Below are positions 53,149-61,045 of a stretch of DNA of 64,000 nucleotides, piece after piece. The stretch is from CAYSCW01 sp964449165 (lineage in GTDB: Bacteria; Acidobacteriota; Aminicenantia; Aminicenantales; Aminicenantaceae). The stretch lies in contig CAYVAT010000014.1 in the NCBI GenBank assembly GCA_964449165.1, positions 1 through 64,000 on the forward strand, in the 5' to 3' direction. The notes beneath the pieces were generated by a model. That model was not told the origin of the DNA, did not search any database, and saw only the letters and a program-made list of their open reading frames with translations. Made by a program: the position numbers and the translations under genes. Each line of letters starts with the position of its first letter. The stretch's first letter is position 1.

Positions 53149-54048
53149 TCAGGTTTTCTTGCTATGCTCTTCTTCCGAATAATAGTGCATGAAGATTTCT
53201 TCAAGAGATGGTTCTTCTATGATCAGATCTTTGACATCCTTTCCGGTTAAAGCGTGGAGAAGGTCGTTCATCTTACCTGAAAACATGAAACTTAGGATGT
53301 TTCTGTGGGCCTGAGAAGCTGTCACGCCTACGCATTTGATTTCGTCTTTCTCTACTGGATGGGCAAACTCGACCTGAATTTTACGAAGCTGTTTTTTCCT
53401 GAGGCTCTCGATATCTTCCACTGCGATGATTTTTCCTTCCTTGATAATCCCCACTCTCTTGCACATTTTCTGGACTTCGCTCAAGGTATGAGAAGAGAGG
53501 AAAACGGTTGTACCCCTGCTGTTTTCTTCCTTGAGAATATCGAAGAATTTTGCCTGCATCAAAGGGTCCAGACCGCTTGTCGGCTCATCCAGAATCAATA
53601 ATCGGGGCTGGTGGATAAGACTCTGTAGGATCGAGATTTTCTTCCGATTACCCCGGGAGAGGTCGACAATTTTCCTGTCAAGGTCCAGGGAGAAAGCTTC
53701 TGCCAGTTCTTTTATCCTTGATTTGCAGTCTGTGGCATAAAAGTTTGCCGAATACTCAAGAAGTTCATGCACATCCATTTTTTCATAATAATTGACTTCT
53801 GAAGGCATATACCCGACATGTTTTTTAATCTCCTTGGTCTGTTTGATAATATCCATGCCGAAGATCCTGCCGCTTCCTGAGGTGGGAAAAATCAGCCCGA
53901 GTAGTGTGCGGATTGTTGTGGATTTGCCAGCCCCATTTGGCCCGATAAATCCGAATATCTCTCCCTCTTCGATTTTCAGGCTGAGGTCGATTATTCCCCT
54001 ATCTTTTCCGTAGTATTTCGTGAGGCTTTGGGTTTCTATAATGTTCAT
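53149..54048 (-). CDS. ABC transporter ATP-binding protein
   Basis: A 299-residue ATPase. Walker A GPNGAGKSTT (about 37-46), the Q loop and GYMPSE, a divergent signature LSRGNRKKISI, Walker B LLILDEPTSGLDP and the switch His in SSHTLSEVQ. The extra C-terminal 75 residues are the usual DUF4162-like regulatory domain of ABC-2 drug/lipid exporters. It is the only ABC ATPase in the window and is paired with the ABC-2 permease, so it is not an obvious partner for the FtsX-like permeases. Confidence 0.93.
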   Translation of the reverse strand: MNIIETQSLTKYYGKDRGIIDLSLKIEEGEIFGFIGPNGAGKSTTIRTLLGLIFPTSGSGRIFGMDIIKQTKEIKKHVGYMPSEVNYYEKMDVHELLEYSANFYATDCKSRIKELAEAFSLDLDRKIVDLSRGNRKKISILQSLIHQPRLLILDEPTSGLDPLMQAKFFDILKEENSRGTTVFLSSHTLSEVQKMCKRVGIIKEGKIIAVEDIESLRKKQLRKIQVEFAHPVEKDEIKCVGVTASQAHRNILSFMFSGKMNDLLHALTGKDVKDLIIEEPSLEEIFMHYYSEEEHSKKT

Positions 54049-54130
54049 TCATCCCATCTTAATGCATTTAATTTGTTTTCTTCAACGATTTTCTGTTCGG
54101 GATTTCAGGAATTGGAATGGGTCAGGCCAG

Positions 54131-54706
54131 TCAATCTCTGGAAATGTAGAATCTCATTATAGGTCTAGTCTCCGAGCGACGGGCACACTCCACAAAGCCG
54201 GCCTGTCTGAAACCTGAGGCCAGTCCAGTTGCGGCAAAGACCTCGGGCATTCTGTTTTTCTTGGGCTCAGCAGGATAACCCTCTACCACCTTTCCGCCCT
54301 GTTTTCTTACGTATTCTACAGCTCCTCTCAGGAGCTTGACACTCAATCCCTGATTGCGAAAGCGCTTATCGACAAACAAACACACGATGGACCACACTGG
54401 TGTTTCGTCAATAGGTTTCAGGATTCGGGAGCGGCTGAGAACAGAAAAACTATCCCGAGGAGCAACAGAACACCAAGCTATAGGCATCCCCTCTGCATAG
54501 GCTAAAATACCAGGCACCTGACCAGAATCCACGATGGCTTTCATGGCTTTCCTATTGCCTTCTCCCTTCTGTTTTTCATACTCAGATCGTTTCAAACGCC
54601 ACCACATGCACCAACAGCCGCCGCAGGCGCCCCGCTCTCCAAACAGCGCCTCAAGATCAGACCATCGATCGCTGGTAAGGGCATGAAATTCAATCTGAGT
54701 CAGCAT
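54131..54706 (-). CDS. GNAT-family N-acetyltransferase
   Basis: A 191-residue protein. The acetyl-CoA-binding core is seen in VWSIVCLFVDKRFRNQGLSVKLLRGAVEYV (in parts: SIVCLFVDKRFRNQGLSVKL), the usual R/Q-x-x-G-x-G/A loop. The N-terminal GERGACGGCWCMWWRL motif occurs in a known subgroup of GNAT proteins of unassigned substrate. It stands alone upstream of the ABC-2 pair on the same strand. Its upstream region resembles the sigma-54 leader of barrel protein 1 without the critical GG and GC bases. Confidence 0.8.
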   Translation of the reverse strand: MLTQIEFHALTSDRWSDLEALFGERGACGGCWCMWWRLKRSEYEKQKGEGNRKAMKAIVDSGQVPGILAYAEGMPIAWCSVAPRDSFSVLSRSRILKPIDETPVWSIVCLFVDKRFRNQGLSVKLLRGAVEYVRKQGGKVVEGYPAEPKKNRMPEVFAATGLASGFRQAGFVECARRSETRPIMRFYISRD

Positions 54707-55141
54707 TTTCTTTGTTAAATCCGTATTAAATCTATCCTATATTTCTTATTTTAATCAACAAGAAATATTACAATCCTTGTACTGCTTAAACAGAAAAAAC
54801 GGAAGAAAAAAAATCTGTTGAATATAAGGAGTAGGGGAGAGGCTCGGAAATAGATCTGAAGTAAAGCTTTCCGGATATGCTGCTGAGAAATGCAGGCCAT
54901 CCTCAAACTATATGATTTTCTTGAAGCATAACCTCAAATTCGTTCATCTGCGTACGCATATCGTTCGTAAATGGACATCAAGTATTTTATAAGCGTATGG
55001 AAACCTCAGGCTATACATATGGCATATTTTTTGCTGATCAAAATAGTAAATAGGCTTAGATAACTGAAATAAGAATTCAAAAAAAGATTTGGCTTATGTT
55101 GAGAAGCCGAAATCTTTTAGTTAATATGAGGAAAAACAAAC
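54707..55141. other. Divergent intergenic region with a sigma-54 promoter
   Basis: 435 bases between the GNAT gene and permease copy 4. It contains the plus-strand sigma-54 promoter at 55020 and, at 54973-54986, a degenerate GGACA-N5-TATT site. No gene was recognised. Confidence 0.6.
55020..55034 (+). promoter_or_regulatory. Sigma-54 promoter for FtsX permease copy 4
   Basis: The plus strand reads TGGCATATTTTTTGC, with GG and GC 10 bases apart, identical to the promoter of copy 3. The start codon is 108 bases downstream of the GC element. Confidence 0.8.
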
Positions 55142-57514
55142 ATGTTTGAAAATTATATAAAAACCACCTGGAGGAACATAATTAGGCACAAAGGGTATTC
55201 TTTCATCAATATCGCCGGACTTGCCCTTGGTATGGCTTGTTGCATAGTGATTGCCACATATCTCCAGTTTGAGCTTTCTTTTGACAACTTTCACAAAAAT
55301 GGAAACCGCATCTATCGTTTGGTAGAGAGGCAATTTTTTGAAGGACAGGATGAGAAGAACCTCGGGCAGTCTACTCCATGGATGGGGGAGACTCTTGTGG
55401 AATACCCAGAGGTAAGTATGGCAGTCAATTTCGTCGATATGGGAACCATCTGGGTCAAGCACAAAGATGAGATGGTTGAAATTCCTCGAGCTCTGATCGT
55501 CGATCCTGGTGTTTTTAAAGTTTTCTCTTTTAAACTGCTACTGGGCAATCCCCAGACTGCGCTTTTGGAGCCGAACACAGTGGTCATAACAGAAAGTACA
55601 GCTCGGCGCATATTCAAAGATGAGGATCCTGTGGGCAAAATCCTTCAGGGCCCGGATTCCAAGATTTATACAATCACAGGTGTGGCTGAAAATGTGCCTG
55701 AAAACTCCCACATCCAATTTGATATGCTGGTTTCAATCATGGAGATGAGGAGTCAACCTGTCGAGTGGGATAATTATGATCATTACTCACCGACCTATGT
55801 TCTTCTCAAGCAAAATGCGGATCCAAACGCGCTGCAGAGCAAACTCTCAGGACATACCCAGAAATACTTTAGGCATAATGCAGATCATGTGTCTTTATTT
55901 CTTCAGCCCTTGGTAGATATCCATCTTCGCTCCAAGCACATCATGTGGGAAATCAACTGGCTGAAGGGCGATATTATGTATATCTATTTCTTTTCCATCA
56001 TTATGATTTTTATCCTGCTGGTCGCTTGTATCAATTTTATCAATCTTTCCACAGCCCGCTCAGTTAGCCGTGCTCGAGAAGTAGGAGTCCGTAAGGTTAT
56101 CGGCGCAAACAAATTACAGCTGATCCGGCAGTTTATAGGTGAGTCCTTGTTTTTTTCTATTTGTGCACTTTTTCTTGCGATAGTAATCGTTCAAACGACC
56201 AAACCAGTGCTTGAAAACACATTGGCCATCAACATATCCTTCAATTATTTGAATAATTGGATATTTGGAGTCGGGATCATTTGTTTTCTGGTTGGGGCTG
56301 GAGTATTAGCCGGTATCTATCCTGCTTTTGTCCTTTCTTCTTTTCGACCTGTAGTCGTTCTTAAAAGTTCATTTTTCAGAGAAAAAAAATCCGACAAACT
56401 GAGAAAGGTCCTGGTTATGGTACAGTTCGCTGTTTCCATCATGCTGATCTTTTGCACAACTGTGGTTTCCAAACAGTTCGCATTCATGAGGAATAAAGAC
56501 ACAGGCTTTGATAAAGCTCAGGTTGTCGTCCTGCCCATGACAGAACAGATGCAACAGCATTTTGACGCCATAAAAGAGGACCTTTCGACATATCCAGGAA
56601 TAAAAGACATCACAGCATCAACGCGTAAATTGGGAACCCCGCTGTGGAGAAATCAAATATTCTTTGAAGGCAAGAGTCCCGAAGAGCAGTGGATTTCTCC
56701 ATACATGGCAGTGGATTATGACTTCCTGTCTTTTTACGGGATTAAGCTGCTGGAAGGCAGAGATTTTTCTCCAGAGTATGCCAACGACAGCAGCAGCCGT
56801 TCCTATATCATCAATGAAACCCTCGCAAAGCAGATAGGATGGGAGAATCCCATAGGGCAAAAGTTCAAAATTGGTGATTTAGATTGGGGAACAGTGGTCG
56901 GAGTTACAAAGGATTTTAATTTCCGATCACTGCATCACAAAATTGAGCCGGTCGCTTTTTACATATATCGACCGTGGCTGTTCCACATGTCTGTCAGAAT
57001 AGAATCTAAAGATATTAGCCAAACATTGGGGTATTTGGAAGAGAAGCTCCAGCCATACAGAGGCGAACAGCCATTTCTTTATTCATTTCTCGATGAAGAT
57101 TTTGAACGGCTTTATCAAAACGAGGAGAAGAGCAGACATCTCTTTGGAATCTTTTCTTTGTTGGCTATTGTCGTTTCCTGCTCGGGTCTCCTCGCATTGG
57201 CGTCTTTCACTGCCGAGCAAAAGACCAAAGAGATCGGTATTCGAAAGATTCTTGGATCATCGGTTGTGGATATTGTAGTTATGCTGTCCTGGAGGTTCTT
57301 CAAATGGGTGATTTTGGCCAACATCATAGCGTTGCCTGTGGCCTGGTATGTGATGAACAGGTGGCTCCAGAATTTCGCTTACCGTATCCAAGTGGGGATT
57401 GATACTTTTCTGCTGGCGGCAGGAACTGTCCTTCTATTTGCTCTTGTAGCTGTGTCCTTCAAGGTTTTTCGGGCCGCATCGGCCAATCCCATCGATTCAA
57501 TCCGTTATGAATGA
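55142..57514 (+). CDS. FtsX/MacB-like ABC transporter permease (no prefix), copy 4
   Basis: A 790-residue eight-helix permease starting MFENYIKTTWRNIIRHKGYS after GAGG. First periplasmic domain about 45-275; mid-protein block REVGVRKVIGANKLQLIRQF; second periplasmic domain about 450-670; C-terminal block KEIGIRKILGSSVVDIVVML and the ending ANPIDSIRYE. MacB-type permeases couple ATP hydrolysis to movement across the periplasm rather than carrying substrate through the membrane. Expressed from its own sigma-54 promoter; it converges on the ATC-hydrolase-like gene. Confidence 0.88.
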   Translation: MFENYIKTTWRNIIRHKGYSFINIAGLALGMACCIVIATYLQFELSFDNFHKNGNRIYRLVERQFFEGQDEKNLGQSTPWMGETLVEYPEVSMAVNFVDMGTIWVKHKDEMVEIPRALIVDPGVFKVFSFKLLLGNPQTALLEPNTVVITESTARRIFKDEDPVGKILQGPDSKIYTITGVAENVPENSHIQFDMLVSIMEMRSQPVEWDNYDHYSPTYVLLKQNADPNALQSKLSGHTQKYFRHNADHVSLFLQPLVDIHLRSKHIMWEINWLKGDIMYIYFFSIIMIFILLVACINFINLSTARSVSRAREVGVRKVIGANKLQLIRQFIGESLFFSICALFLAIVIVQTTKPVLENTLAINISFNYLNNWIFGVGIICFLVGAGVLAGIYPAFVLSSFRPVVVLKSSFFREKKSDKLRKVLVMVQFAVSIMLIFCTTVVSKQFAFMRNKDTGFDKAQVVVLPMTEQMQQHFDAIKEDLSTYPGIKDITASTRKLGTPLWRNQIFFEGKSPEEQWISPYMAVDYDFLSFYGIKLLEGRDFSPEYANDSSSRSYIINETLAKQIGWENPIGQKFKIGDLDWGTVVGVTKDFNFRSLHHKIEPVAFYIYRPWLFHMSVRIESKDISQTLGYLEEKLQPYRGEQPFLYSFLDEDFERLYQNEEKSRHLFGIFSLLAIVVSCSGLLALASFTAEQKTKEIGIRKILGSSVVDIVVMLSWRFFKWVILANIIALPVAWYVMNRWLQNFAYRIQVGIDTFLLAAGTVLLFALVAVSFKVFRAASANPIDSIRYE

Positions 57515-57539
57515 AGCTTATGAATTTAAAGCCCACAGA

Positions 57540-58157
57540 TTATCCTGTCCAGATGTACCGATGATTACAGTATTCATGCCCCTGCATTAGAGTTTTATCC
57601 CTGACCAGTTTAATTTTGGGATTAAATCCTTCAGCCCATGCGTAATCCCCATAACAGACGGCTGCATATCCGATGTCTCCTGCATTCGCATCGAGAAAAG
57701 TTGTTGCCCAGATGCATTCGGTCACTTTTAACTCGTATGCTTTTTCGGTATCTTCGACAATCTCTAAAGTCAGGAGATTTTTATAATTTGTTGGATTGAA
57801 CTGTCTGGTATAGCCTTTCAAGCTGAGATCTGTTTTTTCTTTTGCCTGAGCCTTGCCGAGTTGTAACAGATTTTCTGTGGTGAATTTCTTTAGTAGCTCT
57901 ATTGTTTTTTCTTTTCCGAATTCTTTTTCTAGAGCTTTTGCCAACCTGATATATGCTCTGTACTGCGCGGCTAAATATTGCTTGTACGTCAATTTCTTCG
58001 GATATTCCAGGTCAAACATGTGTTTTTCCTGTTGAAAAGATTTTGCATGTCCCAGTGTCAGAGAAGATGCTTTGCTGCTGGCAAAACATGTTATTGCACA
58101 AGCCGGAAAAACTTTAGTCAGCAAATCTCTTCTTGTTACATTGGTAATTCTTTTCAT
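57540..58157 (-). CDS. ATC hydrolase-like (L-2-amino-thiazoline-4-carboxylate hydrolase family) exported protein
   Basis: A 205-residue protein. The N-terminus TRRDLLTKVFPACAITCF is signal-like and has a twin-arginine flavour, so export is likely. The C-terminal half shows CIWATTFLDANAGDIGYAAV, CYGDYAWAEGFNPKIKLVR and GHEYCNHRYIW, the conserved Cys/His pattern of the ATC hydrolase family. A thiazoline substrate has only been shown for a few members; here the function is unknown. RBS AAGGAGA. It lies 45 bases upstream of no other gene on its strand except permease copy 5, whose stop is 45 bases beyond its start. Confidence 0.65.
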   Translation of the reverse strand: MKRITNVTRRDLLTKVFPACAITCFASSKASSLTLGHAKSFQQEKHMFDLEYPKKLTYKQYLAAQYRAYIRLAKALEKEFGKEKTIELLKKFTTENLLQLGKAQAKEKTDLSLKGYTRQFNPTNYKNLLTLEIVEDTEKAYELKVTECIWATTFLDANAGDIGYAAVCYGDYAWAEGFNPKIKLVRDKTLMQGHEYCNHRYIWTG

Positions 58158-58201
58158 GACAATTCTCCTTGATTAAATTTTCCACTCCATGTTTAAAGGA
58201 G

Positions 58202-60586
58202 TTACTCATATCTGATCGACGTTATAGGATTTGCAGTTGCGACTTTTATACAATGATATCCTGCAGCGAATAGTGCAACCAGCATAGCGCCCACAGCAGT
58301 TCCGACAAATAAAAATATATTGATGTCTGTCCGGTAGGCAAAATTATGCAGCCATAAGTTAATCAAAATGAGTGATACTGGAAAGATGATAACTGATGCC
58401 GTGATAATTAGAAAAAATATCTCCTTGAACAAAATCAAGACAATTCTGGCAGCTGAGGCTCCATGGATTTTTCGAATGGCAATCTCCTTTGTTCGTCGAA
58501 TGGAATTGAATGATGAAAGACCCAGTACGCCCAGACACGAGATCAGTACACAGATGGATGAGAATAATTTAACAAGCTTATTTAGACGTTTATCGGCATC
58601 GTAAAGCTTATTGAACTCCTCATCAAGAAATGAATATTCAAAGGGCCAATTCGGACTGATACTTTTCCATTTTTTCTCAAGGAGGCTCATGGTTTTCACA
58701 ACACTATGGCCTTCAATTTTCAGAATCAGGCGTCCGCCTAGACTGGGCTGCATTCGAAGCAGTAAAGGCTCTATTGCATTATGAAGGGAACGAAAATTAA
58801 AATCTTTGACCACGCCAATAACCTCAGCCTGGAACCGGTTCTGGGTGATTCGTTTTCCAAGAGGATTTTTCCATTTCATTGCCTTCACAAGCGTTTCATT
58901 GACGATGAGCGCATTATCCGGATCAGAGGTATGACGCCTGTCGAAATCCCGTCCTTCCACCAATTCGAGTCCCAATGTTTCAACATAATCATATCCAACC
59001 CAAAAAACATTAAAATTATGTTCTTCTATCCCATCCATTCCTTCAAACATGTATAGCCCGGAAGAGGGTAGACCGGGAACACTGTTTCCAGTGGTTATGG
59101 AGAGGATTCCGGGATACCTTAGCAGCTCCTCCTTCAGGGCAGGTACTGCCTCAGCCACAGACGGATCCCGTATCGGAATGGAAACGACATTTTCATCCTT
59201 GAATCCCAGATCCCGATTCCGCATGAAATTAACCTGATTATTCATGAACAGCATGAGGGCAACCACTCCGATAGAAATGGCAAACTGAGAAGTGACCAAA
59301 AATCTTCGAATAAACAACCCTTTTATCCCGGATTTAAATTTATCTGATAATGCTTTTACTGGCATAACGGACGTTATATAAAACGCCGGATACAGGCCGG
59401 AAGCGAGACCGATGAATAGAAAAAATCCTAATGTGCCAATAAGAAGGCTAGGATTTTTGAGAAAATTCAACTCTATATTAAAATCAAGCAATTGCTCAAA
59501 AGGAACGAACGTGAGGGCTAGCTCCAGCAATGCGAATGCTGGGATTAAGGCCAGAAAAGAAATTAAAAAAGATTCACCGAGTATCTGGAAGATCAAATTT
59601 TTTTTGTCCGAGCCCAATACTTTCTTGATCCCGACTTCTTTGGCCCTAGTAGCAGCTTGAGCGGTGGTCATATTAATGTAGTTGATACAGGCAAGAGCAA
59701 GAATAAAAATGCCGATGAAAATAAATGCATACAGATATGCTTTGCTTCCAACCGGTACATCAAAACGAAAATTCGTGGAACCGTAACGGATATCAGTGAG
59801 CTTGATAAAATTAGGCTGAAAAACCTGACCATAGATTTTGGCATCCTCAGTACAATATTTATCGTAAAAGGCAGGCCATTTTTCATGGAACCTGTTCAAA
59901 TCGTAATTTTCAGGAAGAAGAACATATGTATATCCTAAAAGTTCATACATCGAAGGATTTAACCTTAAAGATTCCGGGAGCAGCGAATAAGAAACAATGC
60001 AATCTATTCTCAGGTGTGAATTTTGCGGGGGCGTTTTTATAACGCCTGTGACAATCATATCGTCACTATCCACTTGAAGGATTTTCCCGGTAGGATCTTC
60101 ATCCCCGAAATATTTTTCGGCAAGCGCTTCGGTTAGAACTATATTTTTGGGATCCGCCAGACATGTCGCAGGATCTCCTTTGATGAATTCATAAGTAAAG
60201 ATTTGAAACAGACTTGGATCGGCCGCAACAATGTTTTTCTCATAGAAGGTTATATCATTCTCCGGCTGCCGGAAGAGTGATTGCGATGCAGGAAAAACCC
60301 TGACATACTCTTCAACCTCAGGGAATTCTTCTTTCAGACGTGGTCCTAATGCCGGGGAGGCTCCTGCAAACCTTACGGGTTCCCCAGAAGTTATATAAGT
60401 TGAGCTGATACGATAAATGCGCTTAGAATTTTTATGATATCTATCGTAGGTTAATTCATTCTGAACATACAGGAAAATAAGCAAGCAGCATGACACGCCA
60501 AATGCGAGGCCAAAAATATTAACAGCAGAGAATCCTTTGTGTTTTAAAAGATTTCTCCAGGCAGTTTTAAAATAAATTTTTAACAT
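58202..60586 (-). CDS. FtsX/MacB-like ABC transporter permease (no prefix), copy 5
   Basis: A 794-residue eight-helix permease starting MLKIYFKTAWRNLLKHKGFS after AAGGGGG. Mid-protein block AKEVGIKKVLGSDKKNLIFQ, C-terminal block KEIAIRKIHGASAARIVLIL and the ending ANPITSIRYE show it is the most divergent of the set. It precedes the ATC-hydrolase-like gene on the same strand by 44 bases, so the two are probably co-transcribed. Its promoter would lie in the assembly gap just upstream. Confidence 0.87.
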   Translation of the reverse strand: MLKIYFKTAWRNLLKHKGFSAVNIFGLAFGVSCCLLIFLYVQNELTYDRYHKNSKRIYRISSTYITSGEPVRFAGASPALGPRLKEEFPEVEEYVRVFPASQSLFRQPENDITFYEKNIVAADPSLFQIFTYEFIKGDPATCLADPKNIVLTEALAEKYFGDEDPTGKILQVDSDDMIVTGVIKTPPQNSHLRIDCIVSYSLLPESLRLNPSMYELLGYTYVLLPENYDLNRFHEKWPAFYDKYCTEDAKIYGQVFQPNFIKLTDIRYGSTNFRFDVPVGSKAYLYAFIFIGIFILALACINYINMTTAQAATRAKEVGIKKVLGSDKKNLIFQILGESFLISFLALIPAFALLELALTFVPFEQLLDFNIELNFLKNPSLLIGTLGFFLFIGLASGLYPAFYITSVMPVKALSDKFKSGIKGLFIRRFLVTSQFAISIGVVALMLFMNNQVNFMRNRDLGFKDENVVSIPIRDPSVAEAVPALKEELLRYPGILSITTGNSVPGLPSSGLYMFEGMDGIEEHNFNVFWVGYDYVETLGLELVEGRDFDRRHTSDPDNALIVNETLVKAMKWKNPLGKRITQNRFQAEVIGVVKDFNFRSLHNAIEPLLLRMQPSLGGRLILKIEGHSVVKTMSLLEKKWKSISPNWPFEYSFLDEEFNKLYDADKRLNKLVKLFSSICVLISCLGVLGLSSFNSIRRTKEIAIRKIHGASAARIVLILFKEIFFLIITASVIIFPVSLILINLWLHNFAYRTDINIFLFVGTAVGAMLVALFAAGYHCIKVATANPITSIRYE

Positions 60587-60609
60587 TAATCCCCCTTAAT
60601 AGATTGAAA

Positions 60610-60709
60610 NNNNNNNNNNNNNNNNNNNNNNNNNNNNNNNNNNNNNNNNNNNNNNNNNNNNNNNNNNNNNNNNNNNNNNNNNNNNNNNNNNNNNNNNNNN
60701 NNNNNNNNN
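60610..60709. other. Assembly gap (100 N)
   Basis: Exactly 100 N. It removes the 5' end of the PadR gene and the promoter region of permease copy 5. Confidence 0.98.
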
Positions 60710-61045
60710 TTTCTCACAAAACAAGAAGAATTATTCATGCTCGCCATACTCCGCATAAAAGATCCGGCCTATTTGGTTAATATCCGCAATTTCTTGCTTG
60801 AACATACGGGCAAAGATTGGGCCTTCGGGTCTCTGTATATCACGCTGGACAAGCTAAAAAAGAAGGCCCTCCTGAAAACTTACACGGGAAAACCCAGACA
60901 CACACAAGGAGGCAAAGCCATTCAATATTACAGTCTGACAGATGAAGGACTCCATGCCCTAGCCGAATCTAAGAAACTCCATGATATTATGTGGGAAGGA
61001 TTTATCCCCCCTCATCCAAGGAAAAAAGCTATCAATGAAGGATAA
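60710..61045 (+). CDS. PadR-family transcriptional regulator, 5' end lost in the gap
   Basis: The visible 111 residues start FLTKQEELFMLAILRIKDPA in frame, so the true start codon lies in the gap and not at the internal Met. The winged helix is clear: FGSLYITLDKLKKKALLKTY, then the wing GKPRHTQGGKAIQYYSLTDEG. PadR proteins are usually repressors of adjacent transporter genes. Its stop overlaps the next gene's start by 11 bases, so the permease is translated together with it and is probably its target. Confidence 0.88.
   Translation, partial: FLTKQEELFMLAILRIKDPAYLVNIRNFLLEHTGKDWAFGSLYITLDKLKKKALLKTYTGKPRHTQGGKAIQYYSLTDEGLHALAESKKLHDIMWEGFIPPHPRKKAINEG

Noticed and set aside
53149..54048. This ABC ATPase as partner of the FtsX-like permeases
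   Set aside because: It is two bases from an ABC-2 permease and has the C-terminal extension of ABC-2 exporters rather than the LolD/MacB form.
54736..54773. Sigma-54-like sequence upstream of the GNAT gene
   Set aside because: The layout matches the barrel-gene promoter, but the essential GG and GC are both altered (TTGTAA, TTGTTG). Kept only as a similarity note.
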